Counted from the stretch's first letter, positions 15,292 through 25,276 are shown. The stretch: 32,026 nt of DNA from Acidobacteriota bacterium (GCA_018268785.1 JAFDVY010000036.1:1-32026), one strand, 5' to 3'. Translations and numbers: made by a program. Notes: generated by a model not told the origin, from the sequence alone.

Positions 15292-16812
15292 CTATGGGTT
15301 ATACCACTTTCGGCCATCGCGTTCGAGCAGGGTGTCCGATTCCCTGGGACCCCAGCTTCCTGCTTCGTATTGGGGGACGGTGGCGCTCTTGGCTGCGCTC
15401 CAAACGTCGAGGATGGGATCGACTAGAGACCAGGCGGCTTCTACGCTGTCGGCGCGGTCGAACAGAGTGGCATCGCCACGGACACAGTCGTTGACAAGGG
15501 TGGCGTACGCACTGCGAGTGGATTCGCCGAAACCTTCGCGGTAGCTGAAATTCATAGTGACGTTTCCAATGCTCATTTCTGTGCCGGGACGTTTTGCGCC
15601 GAAGGAGACGGAGATGCCTTCGTCGGGCTGAATATTGAGCACGAGGCGGTTGGCTTCGACTTCTTTGCCGCGGAAGACGACATGCGGGGCGCGCTTGAAC
15701 TGGATCATGATTTCGGTGGTGCGCTTGGCAAGGCGCTTACCGGTGCGAAGATAAAACGGAACGCCAGCCCAGCGCCAGTTGTCGATGAGCACGCGCATGG
15801 CGACAAAGGTTTCGGTTTTGGAGCTGGGGTTGACGCCGGGTTCCTGGCGATAGCCGGGAAGATTCTTACCGTTAACGGTGGAGGGAAAATACTGGCCGCG
15901 CACGACGGCCTGGGCGACGCCTTCGAGATCGTAGGGACGAATGGATTGCAGGACTTTCAGTTTTTCGTTGCGAACGGCGGTCGCGTCGAAGGAAGCGGGA
16001 GGTTCGACGGAAGTAAGCGAAGTAAGTTGTAAGACGTGGCTCTGAATCATGTCGCGAAGCGCACCTGCGGTTTCGTAAAAACCGCCGCGGCGCTCGACGC
16101 CCAGCGTTTCCGCGGCCGTGATTTGGACATGGTCGACGTAATTGCGGTTCCAGAGCGGTTCGAAGATGCCGTTGCCGAAGCGGAGGACGAGGAGATTTTG
16201 GACAGTGTCTTTGCCGAGGTAGTGGTCGATGCGATAGATCTGTTTTTCTTCGAAAACGCCCAGGACCATTTTGTTGAGTTCTTTTGCGGTGGCGAGGTCG
16301 CGGCCGAAGGGCTTTTCTATGATGATGCGGACCCAGGAATTTTCGTTGGCGGGCTTGGCGAGGCCGGCTTTGCCAAGCTGCTGAATAATGTCGGGATAGA
16401 CTTCCGGGGGAGTGGAAAGATAGAAGAGGCGATTGCCGCCTAGTTGCTTCGAGGCTTCAAGGCTGGCGAGGCGTTTGATGAGGTCGGTGTAAGCGCCGGG
16501 GTCGGCGTAATCGCCGGCGTTGTAGAAAAGATTGGACGCAAACTCATTCCATTTTGCCGGGTCGATGGGGCCGACTTCGGAAATTCCTTTCGCGGCTTCG
16601 CCAACGGTGGAGCGAAAACTTTCATCGCTCATGGGAGTGCGCGCGAAGCCGACAATGGCGTAACGTTCGCCGAGGGAATTGTGAACGGCGAGGTCGTACA
16701 TGGCGGGAATGACTTTGCGCTTGGCTAAATCGCCGGAAGCGCCGAACAGAACTACAGTGCACGGCTCGGTGACACCACCATAAGACGCGGAACGCACAGT
16801 ATCGGCAGCCAT
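15292..16812 (-). CDS. zwf: glucose-6-phosphate 1-dehydrogenase
   Basis: A 506-residue enzyme oxidising glucose-6-phosphate to 6-phosphogluconolactone with NADP+, the entry step of the oxidative pentose phosphate and Entner-Doudoroff routes. The coenzyme motif GASGDLAKRK is at 24-33, EKPFG at 166-170, and the active-site signature RIDHYLGK at 194-201 includes His197. Length and motifs are canonical. AAGGAG five bases upstream supports the ATG at 16812. It lies between the HAD gene (56-base gap) and glk (47-base gap), all on the minus strand, and is probably in one operon with them. Coenzyme preference cannot be fixed from the motif alone. Confidence 0.97.
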   Translation of the reverse strand: MAADTVRSASYGGVTEPCTVVLFGASGDLAKRKVIPAMYDLAVHNSLGERYAIVGFARTPMSDESFRSTVGEAAKGISEVGPIDPAKWNEFASNLFYNAGDYADPGAYTDLIKRLASLEASKQLGGNRLFYLSTPPEVYPDIIQQLGKAGLAKPANENSWVRIIIEKPFGRDLATAKELNKMVLGVFEEKQIYRIDHYLGKDTVQNLLVLRFGNGIFEPLWNRNYVDHVQITAAETLGVERRGGFYETAGALRDMIQSHVLQLTSLTSVEPPASFDATAVRNEKLKVLQSIRPYDLEGVAQAVVRGQYFPSTVNGKNLPGYRQEPGVNPSSKTETFVAMRVLIDNWRWAGVPFYLRTGKRLAKRTTEIMIQFKRAPHVVFRGKEVEANRLVLNIQPDEGISVSFGAKRPGTEMSIGNVTMNFSYREGFGESTRSAYATLVNDCVRGDATLFDRADSVEAAWSLVDPILDVWSAAKSATVPQYEAGSWGPRESDTLLERDGRKWYNP

Positions 16813-16868
16813 GCTTTCTCCTTGAAATAAGACGCGCAAAGAAGAGCGCGGGCTACAGGCTCAAAAAA

Positions 16869-17480
16869 CTATACCTCAACCCCGAGCTTAGCCAGGTCAG
16901 ACTTCAATTGGTCTGGGTTCTGAAAGTGAATAGTGTTGAAGCCGAGCTTCCTGGGACTTTCCAAATTCAGCGGACGGTCGTCAATGAAGATGCACCGTTC
17001 GGCGGAACGTTGCGTAACTTCGAGAGCGACTTTGAAGATTGTGGACTCCGGTTTACGAGAGTGAACGTAGCAAGAGCTGAAGAAGACGAGAAAGTTACGG
17101 CGAAGCTGGAAGGCCTGGATGCGATATTCGTTGAGCTCGAGCGGCTCATTGTTGATGGCGCCGACGAAGTATTTTTTTGCGGTGGTGACGGCATCGAGAA
17201 CTTCGCGGGATCCGGGGAGCGGCTTGGATTGCGCAAACATGAAGGCGGTGAACTCTTCGCGGGAAAAGCTGCGCGGACGGTAGAAAAGGGTGCGATTTAG
17301 ATACTCTTCCATCGTGATCTGGCCGCAGTCAAACGCGGGAAAAGAGAGCTCGTGGCGATCGGAGAACTCTTCCCAATCGAGGTGAAAGGCTTCCGCGGCG
17401 GCTTTGCGGGAATTGCGGTCCCAGCCATTGGTGAGAACGACGCCGCCGATATCCCAGAAGATGGAATCGATTTCGGGCAT
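16869..17480 (-). CDS. HAD-superfamily hydrolase (subfamily IA-like)
   Basis: A 203-residue cytoplasmic hydrolase. Motif I is FWDIGGVV with nucleophile Asp10; the second acidic position is Gly, common in the GGV-type subgroup. Motif II reads INNEP (109-113), with Asn where Ser or Thr is usual. Motif III is Lys143 (HSRKPEST), and motif IV is IDDRPLN with Asp167 and Asp168. An alpha-helical cap lies between motifs I and II. Likely a small phosphatase; sugar phosphates are plausible given the operon with zwf and glk, but this is inference. GGAGG four bases upstream decides the start at 17480. It is preceded by the isomerase-like gene with a 76-base gap. Confidence 0.85.
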   Translation of the reverse strand: MPEIDSIFWDIGGVVLTNGWDRNSRKAAAEAFHLDWEEFSDRHELSFPAFDCGQITMEEYLNRTLFYRPRSFSREEFTAFMFAQSKPLPGSREVLDAVTTAKKYFVGAINNEPLELNEYRIQAFQLRRNFLVFFSSCYVHSRKPESTIFKVALEVTQRSAERCIFIDDRPLNLESPRKLGFNTIHFQNPDQLKSDLAKLGVEV

Positions 17481-17556
17481 GTAACCTCCGCGTGAAGTAA
17501 GCAGTAAGGCAGCGCACAAAGATACCTGAGAATTGTTTCAAAGTGTTGTTTGCGCA

Positions 17557-19263
17557 CTATTTGGCGCGACGGACCAGCTTTAGGGCTTTCGCGACTACAG
17601 TCTCAAGCTCAGTGAGCGCCTGTTCCGGCGCGCCGGAAAGATGAATGCGAATGGCGGGGCGTCCACGATGGGCCATGGCGTCAAAGTCACCGCGCGCGAG
17701 GGCGAGGGCGAGGTCGCTGAATGTGTAGCCAGCGCCGGGGACTTCGATACGTTCGATAGGGTCGCATGTAATCATGAGAGCCAGCCCACCGCGCGGCCCG
17801 CCCTTGTAACATTGCCCGTGAATGTGGAGATACGAAGGACCATTGAGGAATTGCGTGGGAACGCCGAGTTGCCCGGAAATCCGCGAGCCGATGGACCTAG
17901 TGCGCTTCATTACCCAGGGCAAATTCCAGGCGAAATTCTGTAGAAAGAAGAAGCCCTGGGGCGAGACCAGGGAGAAAAAGGACGCAAGGGCCTGATCGAG
18001 ACTCAGACTGGAGATTTCATGACGAAGGCCGCGTTCCACATAGAGAGCGAGCTGGCCTTCCACGAGACGCGGATTGGCGGCCTCGGGTACTCCATCTACA
18101 ACGATTTTTTCGAGGTAGCTACCCGCGGCAAGGCGGCTCTCGCCAAAATCAGGATCTTCAAATGGATTCACGCCGAGAAGCGAGCAAGCAAGACTTGTCG
18201 CGATTTCCCACTTGAAGATTTCGGCCGGGATATTTTCGAGGCCGCCAATTTCGATGGACATTGCGGGAATCCCTGGAAGAAGAGTCGGGGCATCGCCTTG
18301 GTGCAGTTGCATTTGGCAAAGGCTGAACCCGGTTTGGAATCCGCCGGCGGGGAATTCTTCGAAGAAAGGGACGATTCCCTTTTCTTCCTTGCATGTGCTG
18401 CCGCCAAGCAGATGAGCGACACGCTCTGCAAACGGGGAAAGCTGAGGGGCGCTGCGGAGGAAGAGGCGGTGAAAGCCGGTAATGGCGATAGCAACCAGGA
18501 ACGCAGCGAGCTGCGCGGCAGGGTTTTGCTGCAAGTCTTCGACCATGCAACGATCGCGCATTTCTCGAACGCCGGCAAGAATTCGGTGAATGTCCATTTC
18601 GCAAAGGCCGGAAAGAAGCCGGCCGTAATGCGCGACGCCGGAGAAGCGCCCGCGGAAACCGGCAGGTTCGGTCAGAACAGCGCGAAAATGGTTTTCCCTG
18701 GCAATCGCAGAGAGATAGGAATCTTCTTCGGTGATGGCGACAAAATTCCGGGAAGGAGAAACAAGACCCGCGGATCTTGTCTTGGCGAGAAGGTGAAGAA
18801 GGAGGGCATGCATTTCAAGATTTTTTCCGGTCTTGGTAACAACGAGAAAAAGAGTGCGCTTGAGGTCGAGCCGGGTTACAAGCGCGTTAATGGCGGAAGG
18901 CTTGACACTACTCAAGACATGGAATTTTGCGTCGCGAGTACGCAGGCCGAGACTGGAAACCAATTCCGCGGCCAAGCTGGAGCTGCTGACGGCAAGGAAG
19001 GCTACATCGGTGAAGCCTTCCGTTTCGAGAGATTGCGCCAGGCGGGCTATCAACTCGCTGCTTGCCTCCAGGTTGTCGGCCAGATTCAGCCAGCCCAGAA
19101 CTTGAGGAGTGAATTCTCTCTTGGGACGATAGGTGGGCCAGAGGGAGAGATCACGTCGCCAGAATCGAGAAATGATTTTGTTGCCATGAAGTTGAGTCAA
19201 CTGCCGAATGATTTCGGCGGCAAGGGGGCCTGGCTGAAACCTCTGACTGGGACTCGGCAACAT
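17557..19263 (-). CDS. divergent glucose-6-phosphate isomerase-like protein
   Basis: A 568-residue protein that aligns by eye, along its whole length, with the isomerase half of bacterial transaldolase/phosphoglucose-isomerase fusions, but it has no transaldolase part. Retained: GRFSGV at 205-210, STCKEEKGIVP at 289-299, LLGVNPFEDPD at 362-372 and GQCYKGGP at 483-490. Altered: the sugar-binding loop usually GMGGSSLAPE reads AVSSSSLAAE (91-100), SKSGTTLE reads TKTGKNLE (143-150), and QxHKGG has Tyr in place of His. It may be an inactive or repurposed isomerase, or one with altered substrate. The ATG at 19263 has only a weak AGGTG. First gene of the run leading to HAD, zwf and glk. Confidence 0.78.
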   Translation of the reverse strand: MLPSPSQRFQPGPLAAEIIRQLTQLHGNKIISRFWRRDLSLWPTYRPKREFTPQVLGWLNLADNLEASSELIARLAQSLETEGFTDVAFLAVSSSSLAAELVSSLGLRTRDAKFHVLSSVKPSAINALVTRLDLKRTLFLVVTKTGKNLEMHALLLHLLAKTRSAGLVSPSRNFVAITEEDSYLSAIARENHFRAVLTEPAGFRGRFSGVAHYGRLLSGLCEMDIHRILAGVREMRDRCMVEDLQQNPAAQLAAFLVAIAITGFHRLFLRSAPQLSPFAERVAHLLGGSTCKEEKGIVPFFEEFPAGGFQTGFSLCQMQLHQGDAPTLLPGIPAMSIEIGGLENIPAEIFKWEIATSLACSLLGVNPFEDPDFGESRLAAGSYLEKIVVDGVPEAANPRLVEGQLALYVERGLRHEISSLSLDQALASFFSLVSPQGFFFLQNFAWNLPWVMKRTRSIGSRISGQLGVPTQFLNGPSYLHIHGQCYKGGPRGGLALMITCDPIERIEVPGAGYTFSDLALALARGDFDAMAHRGRPAIRIHLSGAPEQALTELETVVAKALKLVRRAK

Positions 19264-19403
19264 GCACCTGGGGTGGTAACTTCACTTTTCCCAGAACTGA
19301 GCGAGAATTGCAATAGTTTAAATTGAGTATATTAAGCAGCCGCGCTAGAAAATCGGAAGGAGTTGCAGTAAGGTGGAAGTTCGGAGAATCACGGAGGAGT
19401 TTG

Positions 19404-19733
19404 ATGGCAAACGACAGTTGCGAACCGACACCGTCGAATGAACCGGTCGCGCCGGGAACGCGGATGGTGAAGTGCGTGAAATTCGGAAAAGAACTGCCCG
19501 GGCTGGACCGGGTACCGTGGAAGGGAGAGATCGGCAAACGCGTTTACGAGAGCGTTTCGAAAGACGCGTGGAAACTTTGGATCGAACATTCAAAGATGAT
19601 CATGAATGAGTACCGGCTGAATCCGCTGGATCCCAATTCGCAGAAGATTATGGAAGAGCAGTTGGAACAGTTTTTTTTCGGGCCAGGCGCTAAATTGCCT
19701 GAAGGATATGTTCCGCCAAAAGCCAAGGGCTGA
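19404..19733 (+). CDS. yggX: Fe(2+)-trafficking protein, YggX family
   Basis: A 109-residue small cytoplasmic protein. From residue 21 it matches YggX: VKCVKFGKELPGLDR, PWKGEIGKRVYESVSK, then WIEHSKMIMNEYRLNPLDP and the C-terminal GYVPP. Cys24 corresponds to the conserved cysteine near the N-terminus. The family is linked to iron handling and protection of Fe-S clusters from oxidants, which fits a cell rich in Fe-S enzymes such as aconitase and SdhB. A GGAGGAG four bases upstream supports the ATG at 19404 and gives about 20 extra residues before the usual start. It is divergent from the isomerase-like gene (140-base gap) and converges on the ATP-grasp gene with five bases between stops. Confidence 0.9.
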   Translation: MANDSCEPTPSNEPVAPGTRMVKCVKFGKELPGLDRVPWKGEIGKRVYESVSKDAWKLWIEHSKMIMNEYRLNPLDPNSQKIMEEQLEQFFFGPGAKLPEGYVPPKAKG

Positions 19734-19738
19734 GAGAG

Positions 19739-21043
19739 TTAGCCGGCCGTCTTGATTTTCCCCGTTACAGGATGTTCCACAGGAAGAGTTGGCACGATTT
19801 GGAATTGCAGTTTGGCGTGAGCTTCGCGCAGGGCGGATTCGACTTCTTGCGGCTTTTCGGCGCGCGCGAAAATAAACCCCAAATAACTTGAACCTTCAGG
19901 CCAGGCGGCGATGGCGTCGTGTTCTCGGGCCGTAATCAGGATGTCTGTGATTCCAACAACCTCCTTCGCAGCTTTCAGCCCGGCTACCCCTTCGTAGATT
20001 CCGCTGCGCGGAACGGGAATCATCATTACCCCCGCGGATTGCGATTCGCGAGCAAGACCCGTCTCTCCAAGCTCCGCCGCATGCCTGAGCAACAATTCTT
20101 CCAGCCCAATCCATTCCCCGGTTGAGTTAGGACCGAAGCGCAACGCGCGAGCGCAGAGCCCACCAATGGGCCGCGGCGCAATTTCGAGCGGCCAGACACC
20201 GTCTTCGTTGATGCGGAATTCTGCATGAACCGGGCCATAGGTCAAACCAATCGCTGCGACCGAGTCCCGCAACGTGCGTTCGATTTCCTGTTGCATCTCA
20301 AGGGAGCGGCGCGACGGCGTCACGTAAATAGTTTCTTCGAAATACGGACCGACAAGCGGATCGGGCTTATCGAAACTGGCAAGAATGCGCAGCGTACCGT
20401 TCGCCAGTACACCTTCCACGGCAACTTCTTCGCCGGGAATATAGCCTTCCACAATGAGGTGATTAAGATTGGGTTCCCGCGAAGCTTGCAACTCGGCGGA
20501 AGCGAGGAGATTGCGAATTCTTGCAACGGCGGCCAGGAATTCAACGCGATTGTTTGCTCGGATGACGCCCTGACTTGCTGAGAGCGAAAGGGGTTTTAAG
20601 ACGCAAGGGTAGGTAATGCCAAGGAGAGCGGGCTCAGGTGCAGGATGGAGTGGAATCTTACGAAACCACGGAGTGCGCAGGCCGGCATCGCGGAACACTT
20701 CGCGCATGCGGAGCTTGCTGCGGCATGCTTCGATGGAAAGAGGGTGGTTGTGTGCGATGCCTAGCCCACGCGCGGCATAAGCAGCCGCGGCCATGGGGCG
20801 GTCGCCAAGTGCGAGGATTCCGTCCACCTGGATTTCCCGAAAATGCTGAATGACCGTATGCGCGGCAACTTCCGGCGATTCGAATTTCACAGCGATGGCG
20901 CGGTCGTTCCAGGGGTCTTCGAGTTGATGGCAGCGGTCCGTGACATAGACGAGTTCGACGTCGAGTTTTTTTGCAGCTTCTTCGAAGCTACGTGTCTGAT
21001 ACCCGAGTTTAGCGGCAAACAATAAGATGCGTTTCTGGGGCAT
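19739..21043 (-). CDS. ATP-grasp ligase, partner of the radical SAM gene
   Basis: A 434-residue cytoplasmic protein. An N-terminal Rossmann-like domain (about 1-105) precedes an ATP-grasp domain (about 108-310): Lys150 in YPCVLKPLSLSASQG, EGYIPGEEVAVEGVL at 199-213, and the metal-binding region EFRINEDGVWPLEIAPRPIGG with Glu275 and Glu287. A C-terminal domain of about 110 residues follows. ATP-grasp enzymes join a carboxylate to an amine or thiol through an acyl phosphate, so it likely forms an amide or peptide bond. It is 18 bases downstream of the radical SAM gene, so both are probably cotranscribed and serve one pathway. Substrates are unknown. The ribosome-binding site is weak. Confidence 0.85.
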   Translation of the reverse strand: MPQKRILLFAAKLGYQTRSFEEAAKKLDVELVYVTDRCHQLEDPWNDRAIAVKFESPEVAAHTVIQHFREIQVDGILALGDRPMAAAAYAARGLGIAHNHPLSIEACRSKLRMREVFRDAGLRTPWFRKIPLHPAPEPALLGITYPCVLKPLSLSASQGVIRANNRVEFLAAVARIRNLLASAELQASREPNLNHLIVEGYIPGEEVAVEGVLANGTLRILASFDKPDPLVGPYFEETIYVTPSRRSLEMQQEIERTLRDSVAAIGLTYGPVHAEFRINEDGVWPLEIAPRPIGGLCARALRFGPNSTGEWIGLEELLLRHAAELGETGLARESQSAGVMMIPVPRSGIYEGVAGLKAAKEVVGITDILITAREHDAIAAWPEGSSYLGFIFARAEKPQEVESALREAHAKLQFQIVPTLPVEHPVTGKIKTAG

Positions 21044-21061
21044 GAGAGAGTTCGTTGCGCC

Positions 21062-22498
21062 TCAAATGAAACTTTCGGTAGAGACCGGGGCCGGCGCGGC
21101 TTTTGTTGCCGTTGCGGCGATCCCCAGCGAGACGAGCTGATCTTTGGTCGGCTCCGCGCAGCAATACCAGGGTTCGCTCAGGAACGGAACAGCCTTTGCC
21201 GATGAGTGTTTCAATTCCGGTGCGGCAAATCCCGCGGCTGCATGGGCAGTTTTCCAAATGGCTTCGAACGTTTTTGCGCGCGGCCATTTTGAGGAATCCG
21301 CGGCAGCAGCGATGCTTTGAATCCTTTCGCTCAATGTGTCCAATCTTGGGTCCGCATTTTTCCAGGGATAGACGAGCGATTCGGCATCGAACGGACCAAC
21401 GTTTTTTCGAACGTCTTCCAATTCCAACATGCGTGAGCCTTCCGGAATGAGCAGCCGGATTCCAAGCTGCACCGGCGCTACGTTTTCAATCAATTCCTCA
21501 GCGTGCAAGACGCCCAGCAGGTCCAGATAGCCTTCTGCGGTGGTCCAGGGAGTAAAAGGAACGAACGTGGGATGCAGGGTCAAACCAAGCTCGCGGAATT
21601 TTCGCGCAACATGCCGAAAGTCCGCGCGCGTATGGCCCTTATCCAGCGCCGTGAGAGTCGCGTCATCCACGGATTCGACCGCGCTGACAACGAAAAGGCA
21701 GCCAGTATCGCGCAACTTTGGCAGCAGGTCTTCGTATTTGCGCAAATGTTCGATTTTGATGGTGACGTCGTAAGTTACGCGAGGAAATTCAGCGTGGAAT
21801 TCTTCCATCAGCGCGACGGCGTGCTTGATTCCATTGAAGAAATCGGGATCGCCGAAAGAGATATGCTGCGCTCCTCTTGCAACCTGCCGGCGAACGTCTT
21901 CCATCACGATTTCCCTGCTGACAATTCGAAATACGCCTTTGTAAACCGGGACGATCGGACAATGACGGCAAAGATGCTTGCAACCGCGGCTGGCTTCCGT
22001 TGAGCCCACGATGCGATAGCCGCCATCAGGCATCACAAGATGCGCATATTTTTCGATTGCCGGAAGGCCCGCGCGATCCGGCACGAGGAATGGCAGCCGC
22101 TCCATCGAGGTGACGCTGGAATTCTTGTCGTTCAGCGTGGCGCTACTCGCCCACTCCACTAATTCCTTTTCAAATTCGCCGCCGATCAGTTTTTCCGCGC
22201 CAAGAGAGCGCAGATATTCCGCGTTCATCGGCGCATACAAGCCGTAGCAGCAAATCCTGGCGCTTGGATTCTTATCGTGCAGGGTTGGAATTAATTTCGC
22301 GGCCAGCCGAGTCGCCGTATGCATCGGCAAATAAATCGCAAACAATTCCGCTTCGCGGATGAGCCGGTCGTCTAAATTTTGACGTGTTAAATCAAGAGAG
22401 CTGACTTGATGCCCCGCTTCGCGCAGCCACGCCGCGGGAGAGACCAGGCCGAACGGCTGCCGCCCCAGTTCGTACGTCGAAATCAAAACAATGTTCAC
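21062..22498 (-). CDS. radical SAM protein with CCAEP C-terminal tail
   Basis: A 478-residue protein. Residues 1-115 resemble a B12-binding-type Rossmann domain, but the usual DxHxxG cobalamin ligand motif is absent. The radical SAM core follows with the cluster motif CKHLCRHC (Cys173, 177 and 180). Near the C-terminus the sequence WYCCAEP (Cys446-Cys447) matches what I recall as the CUAEP/CCAEP-tail radical SAM (seleno)protein family, in which the second residue is Sec or Cys; here both codons are TGC. The start is GTG at 22498, with GAGG four bases upstream. The ATP-grasp gene follows after 18 bases. The family has no function that I know of, and the substrate is unknown. Confidence 0.88.
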   Translation of the reverse strand: MNIVLISTYELGRQPFGLVSPAAWLREAGHQVSSLDLTRQNLDDRLIREAELFAIYLPMHTATRLAAKLIPTLHDKNPSARICCYGLYAPMNAEYLRSLGAEKLIGGEFEKELVEWASSATLNDKNSSVTSMERLPFLVPDRAGLPAIEKYAHLVMPDGGYRIVGSTEASRGCKHLCRHCPIVPVYKGVFRIVSREIVMEDVRRQVARGAQHISFGDPDFFNGIKHAVALMEEFHAEFPRVTYDVTIKIEHLRKYEDLLPKLRDTGCLFVVSAVESVDDATLTALDKGHTRADFRHVARKFRELGLTLHPTFVPFTPWTTAEGYLDLLGVLHAEELIENVAPVQLGIRLLIPEGSRMLELEDVRKNVGPFDAESLVYPWKNADPRLDTLSERIQSIAAAADSSKWPRAKTFEAIWKTAHAAAGFAAPELKHSSAKAVPFLSEPWYCCAEPTKDQLVSLGIAATATKAAPAPVSTESFI

Positions 22499-22608
22499 GA
22501 TGCCTCAAGTATATCGCCAGAGTACGCTGGGGCCGAATCCGAGGCCAGCGCCAAGCCCGTCAATTCGGTTATCATAGAGTGTTCCTCATTCCCCGAAAGG
22601 AAGACGAG

Positions 22609-25275
22609 ATGACCATCTCGGTGACGAACTCCTTCAATACGCGCGACAAACTGAATGTAGGCGCGCAGGCTTTCGATGTGCAGCGGCTTGAGCTCCTGGA
22701 GAAGCATGGCGTCGGCACACTGGCAAGACTTCCCTTCTCTCTGCGCATTCTGCTTGAAAATTTGTTGCGCTGCGAAGACGGCCGCTCTGTGCGCGCCGAC
22801 GACATCAAAGCCCTCGCCACGTGGATTCCAGGCGGCAAGGAAAAAGAGATTGCGTTCATGCCCGCGCGCGTTTTGTTGCAGGATTTCACCGGAGTGCCGG
22901 CCATCGTCGATCTTGCTGCGATGCGCGAAGCGGTAAACAAGATTGGCGGCAATCCAAAGCGCATCAATCCGCTCTTTCCGGTCGAACTTGTGATTGACCA
23001 CTCCGTACAAGTGGATAGCTTTGGCGGGGCAAACTCTTTCGGGTTGAACGCTGAGCTCGAATTCCAGCGAAACGTCGAACGCTATGCTTTTCTCCGCTGG
23101 GGACAGACTTCGTTTCAGAATTTCAAAGTAGTTCCGCCGGGCACGGGAATCTGCCATCAGGTGAACCTGGAATATCTCGCGCGGGTGGTTTGTGCCGTGC
23201 CGAACGGCAATCGCATGGAAGCGTATCCCGATTCGCTTGTCGGCACGGATTCGCACACGACAATGGTCAACTCGCTCGGCGTTTTCGGCTGGGGCGTCGG
23301 CGGCATTGAAGCAGAAGCGGCAATGCTGGGCCAGGCGTCTTCGATGCTGATTCCGGAAGTGGTCGGTTTCAAATTGAAAGGCCGATTGAGCCAAGGCGCT
23401 ACGGCGACAGATCTTGTTCTGACCGTTACAGAAATGTTGCGCAAGAAAGGCGTGGTAGGAAAATTCGTGGAATTTTACGGCAGCGGCCTTTCGAGCCTGA
23501 GCGTTCCCGACCGCGCAACGATTGCGAATATGGCGCCGGAATACGGCGCGACGATGGGTTTCTTCCCTGTCGATGCGGAAACGCTCGCGTACTTGCATTT
23601 CACGGCGCGTCCGCACGAACAGATCGCGCTCGTCGAGGCTTATTGCAAGGAACAAGCGCTCTTCCGCACGGATTCGACGCCAGACCCCGTGTTTTCCGAC
23701 ACTTTAGAACTGGATTTGAGCACTGTGGAGCCCACTGTAGCCGGACCAAAGCGACCGCAGGATCGCGTTCCGCTCAGCAAAGCGAAGTCTTCGTTTACGA
23801 AAGTGGTCGAAGGCGTTTCCGCGAAACAAGCGCACGTGAAAAACAATGGAGATTCCTTTGATCTTTCCAGCGGCGCCATCGTCATCGCGGCGATCACCAG
23901 TTGCACGAATACCTCGAATCCTTCGTTGATGCTCGGGGCGGGACTGGTGGCGAAAAAAGCCGTCGAGCGCGGCTTGCAAGTCAAGCCGTGGGTAAAAACG
24001 TCACTGGCGCCCGGTTCGAAAGTGGTTACGGACTATCTGGCCGCATCCGGGCTCAACATTTTTCTCGACAAGCTAAAATTCAACCTTGTGGGATACGGCT
24101 GCACAACCTGCATCGGCAACAGCGGGCCACTGCCGGAGGCAATCGGAGCGGCGATCAAAGAGAACAATATGGTCGCGGTCGCGGTGCTCAGCGGAAACCG
24201 AAATTTCGAAGGGCGAATTCACCCGCTGGTACGGGCGAACTATCTCGCGTCCCCGCCGCTGGTGGTGGCTTATGCGCTCGCCGGACGCATGGATCTGGAT
24301 TTGACCACCGAACCGCTCGGCACTGGTTCGGACGGCAAGCCGGTTTATTTGCGCGATGTGTGGCCCACGCCGCAAGAAGTGGAAGCCACGGTTCGCGCTT
24401 CGGTTACGAGCGAGCAGTACGCCAAGGAATACAGCGCCGTTTACGAGGGCGACGCGATGTGGAAATCCATGCCCGTGCCGAAGGGCGATCTCTATCAGTG
24501 GGATGCAAAGTCCACGTACATCAAACTGCCGCCCTATTTTGAAAATATGACGAAGACCGCGGCGCCGCTGGCGGATTTGCATGGGGCGCGCGTACTGGCG
24601 GTTCTTGGCGACAGCATCACGACGGACCACATTTCGCCCGCCGGTTCGATTGGCACGGATTCACCCGCGGGAAAGTACCTGATTGCACATGCCGTGAAGC
24701 CACATGAATTCAACTCCTACGGTGCGCGGCGCGGCAATCATGAAGTAATGATGCGCGGCACGTTTGCGAACATTCGATTGAAGAATCAACTCGCGCCGGG
24801 GACAGAGGGCGGATGGACGACCTATCAACCCGGCGGCGAGCAGATGACGATTTACGATGCAGCAGTGAAATATCGCGAGGCAGGCGTGCCGCTCATTGTG
24901 ATTGCCGGGAAAGAATATGGTTCCGGTTCTTCGCGGGACTGGGCTGCGAAGGGGCCTCGATTGCTTGGAGTGCGCGCGGCGATTGCGGAAAGTTTTGAGC
25001 GAATTCACCGGAGCAATCTGGTCGGCATGGGAATTCTGCCGTGCCAGTTTGTGAATGGCGAAACGGCGCAATCTCTTGGCCTGACAGGCAAGGAGACCTA
25101 CGAGATTCAAGGCGTTACTTCGCTGGCTCCAAGAAAAACGCTTACTGTTTGCGCGAAGTCCGACGATGGGGCAGAAAAGAAATTTTCCGTTCTGGCTCGC
25201 GTGGATACGCCGGAGGAGATTCTTTACTACCAGAACGGGGGAATTCTACAGTACGTTTTGCGCCAGATGATCTAG
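22609..25275 (+). CDS. acnA: aconitate hydratase A
   Basis: An 888-residue monomeric aconitase of the AcnA/IRP1 type, interconverting citrate and isocitrate in the TCA cycle. Its [4Fe-4S] ligands are Cys432 (TSCTNTSNP), Cys498 and Cys501 ([11 protein letters not shown]). The swivelling C-terminal domain contains [13 protein letters not shown] near residue 770, a substrate-binding segment. Length and domain order are those of the family, not AcnB. The start at 22609 is preceded by AAAGGAAGACGAG; an in-frame ATG at 22579 has no ribosome-binding site. It is divergent from the radical SAM gene (110-base gap) and ends six bases from the stop of lgt. No promoter stands out clearly upstream. Confidence 0.97.
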   Translation: MTISVTNSFNTRDKLNVGAQAFDVQRLELLEKHGVGTLARLPFSLRILLENLLRCEDGRSVRADDIKALATWIPGGKEKEIAFMPARVLLQDFTGVPAIVDLAAMREAVNKIGGNPKRINPLFPVELVIDHSVQVDSFGGANSFGLNAELEFQRNVERYAFLRWGQTSFQNFKVVPPGTGICHQVNLEYLARVVCAVPNGNRMEAYPDSLVGTDSHTTMVNSLGVFGWGVGGIEAEAAMLGQASSMLIPEVVGFKLKGRLSQGATATDLVLTVTEMLRKKGVVGKFVEFYGSGLSSLSVPDRATIANMAPEYGATMGFFPVDAETLAYLHFTARPHEQIALVEAYCKEQALFRTDSTPDPVFSDTLELDLSTVEPTVAGPKRPQDRVPLSKAKSSFTKVVEGVSAKQAHVKNNGDSFDLSSGAIVIAAITSCTNTSNPSLMLGAGLVAKKAVERGLQVKPWVKTSLAPGSKVVTDYLAASGLNIFLDKLKFNLVGYGCTTCIGNSGPLPEAIGAAIKENNMVAVAVLSGNRNFEGRIHPLVRANYLASPPLVVAYALAGRMDLDLTTEPLGTGSDGKPVYLRDVWPTPQEVEATVRASVTSEQYAKEYSAVYEGDAMWKSMPVPKGDLYQWDAKSTYIKLPPYFENMTKTAAPLADLHGARVLAVLGDSITTDHISPAGSIGTDSPAGKYLIAHAVKPHEFNSYGARRGNHEVMMRGTFANIRLKNQLAPGTEGGWTTYQPGGEQMTIYDAAVKYREAGVPLIVIAGKEYGSGSSRDWAAKGPRLLGVRAAIAESFERIHRSNLVGMGILPCQFVNGETAQSLGLTGKETYEIQGVTSLAPRKTLTVCAKSDDGAEKKFSVLARVDTPEEILYYQNGGILQYVLRQMI

Positions 25276-25276
25276 C

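Noticed and set aside
18019..19326. Open frame of 435 codons antisense to the isomerase-like gene
   Set aside because: No recognisable domain; the sense frame aligns across its full length with a known family despite divergent motifs.
21158..21163. Possible selenocysteine codon in the radical SAM tail
   Set aside because: Both codons are TGC; there is no in-frame TGA, so this copy is the Cys-Cys form and no Sec insertion element is needed.
22495..23655. Long open frame (386 codons) antisense to the start of aconitase
   Set aside because: Its product is rich in Arg, His, Ala and Gln with no motif, and the opposite strand encodes a canonical aconitase; such frames arise from third-position GC bias.
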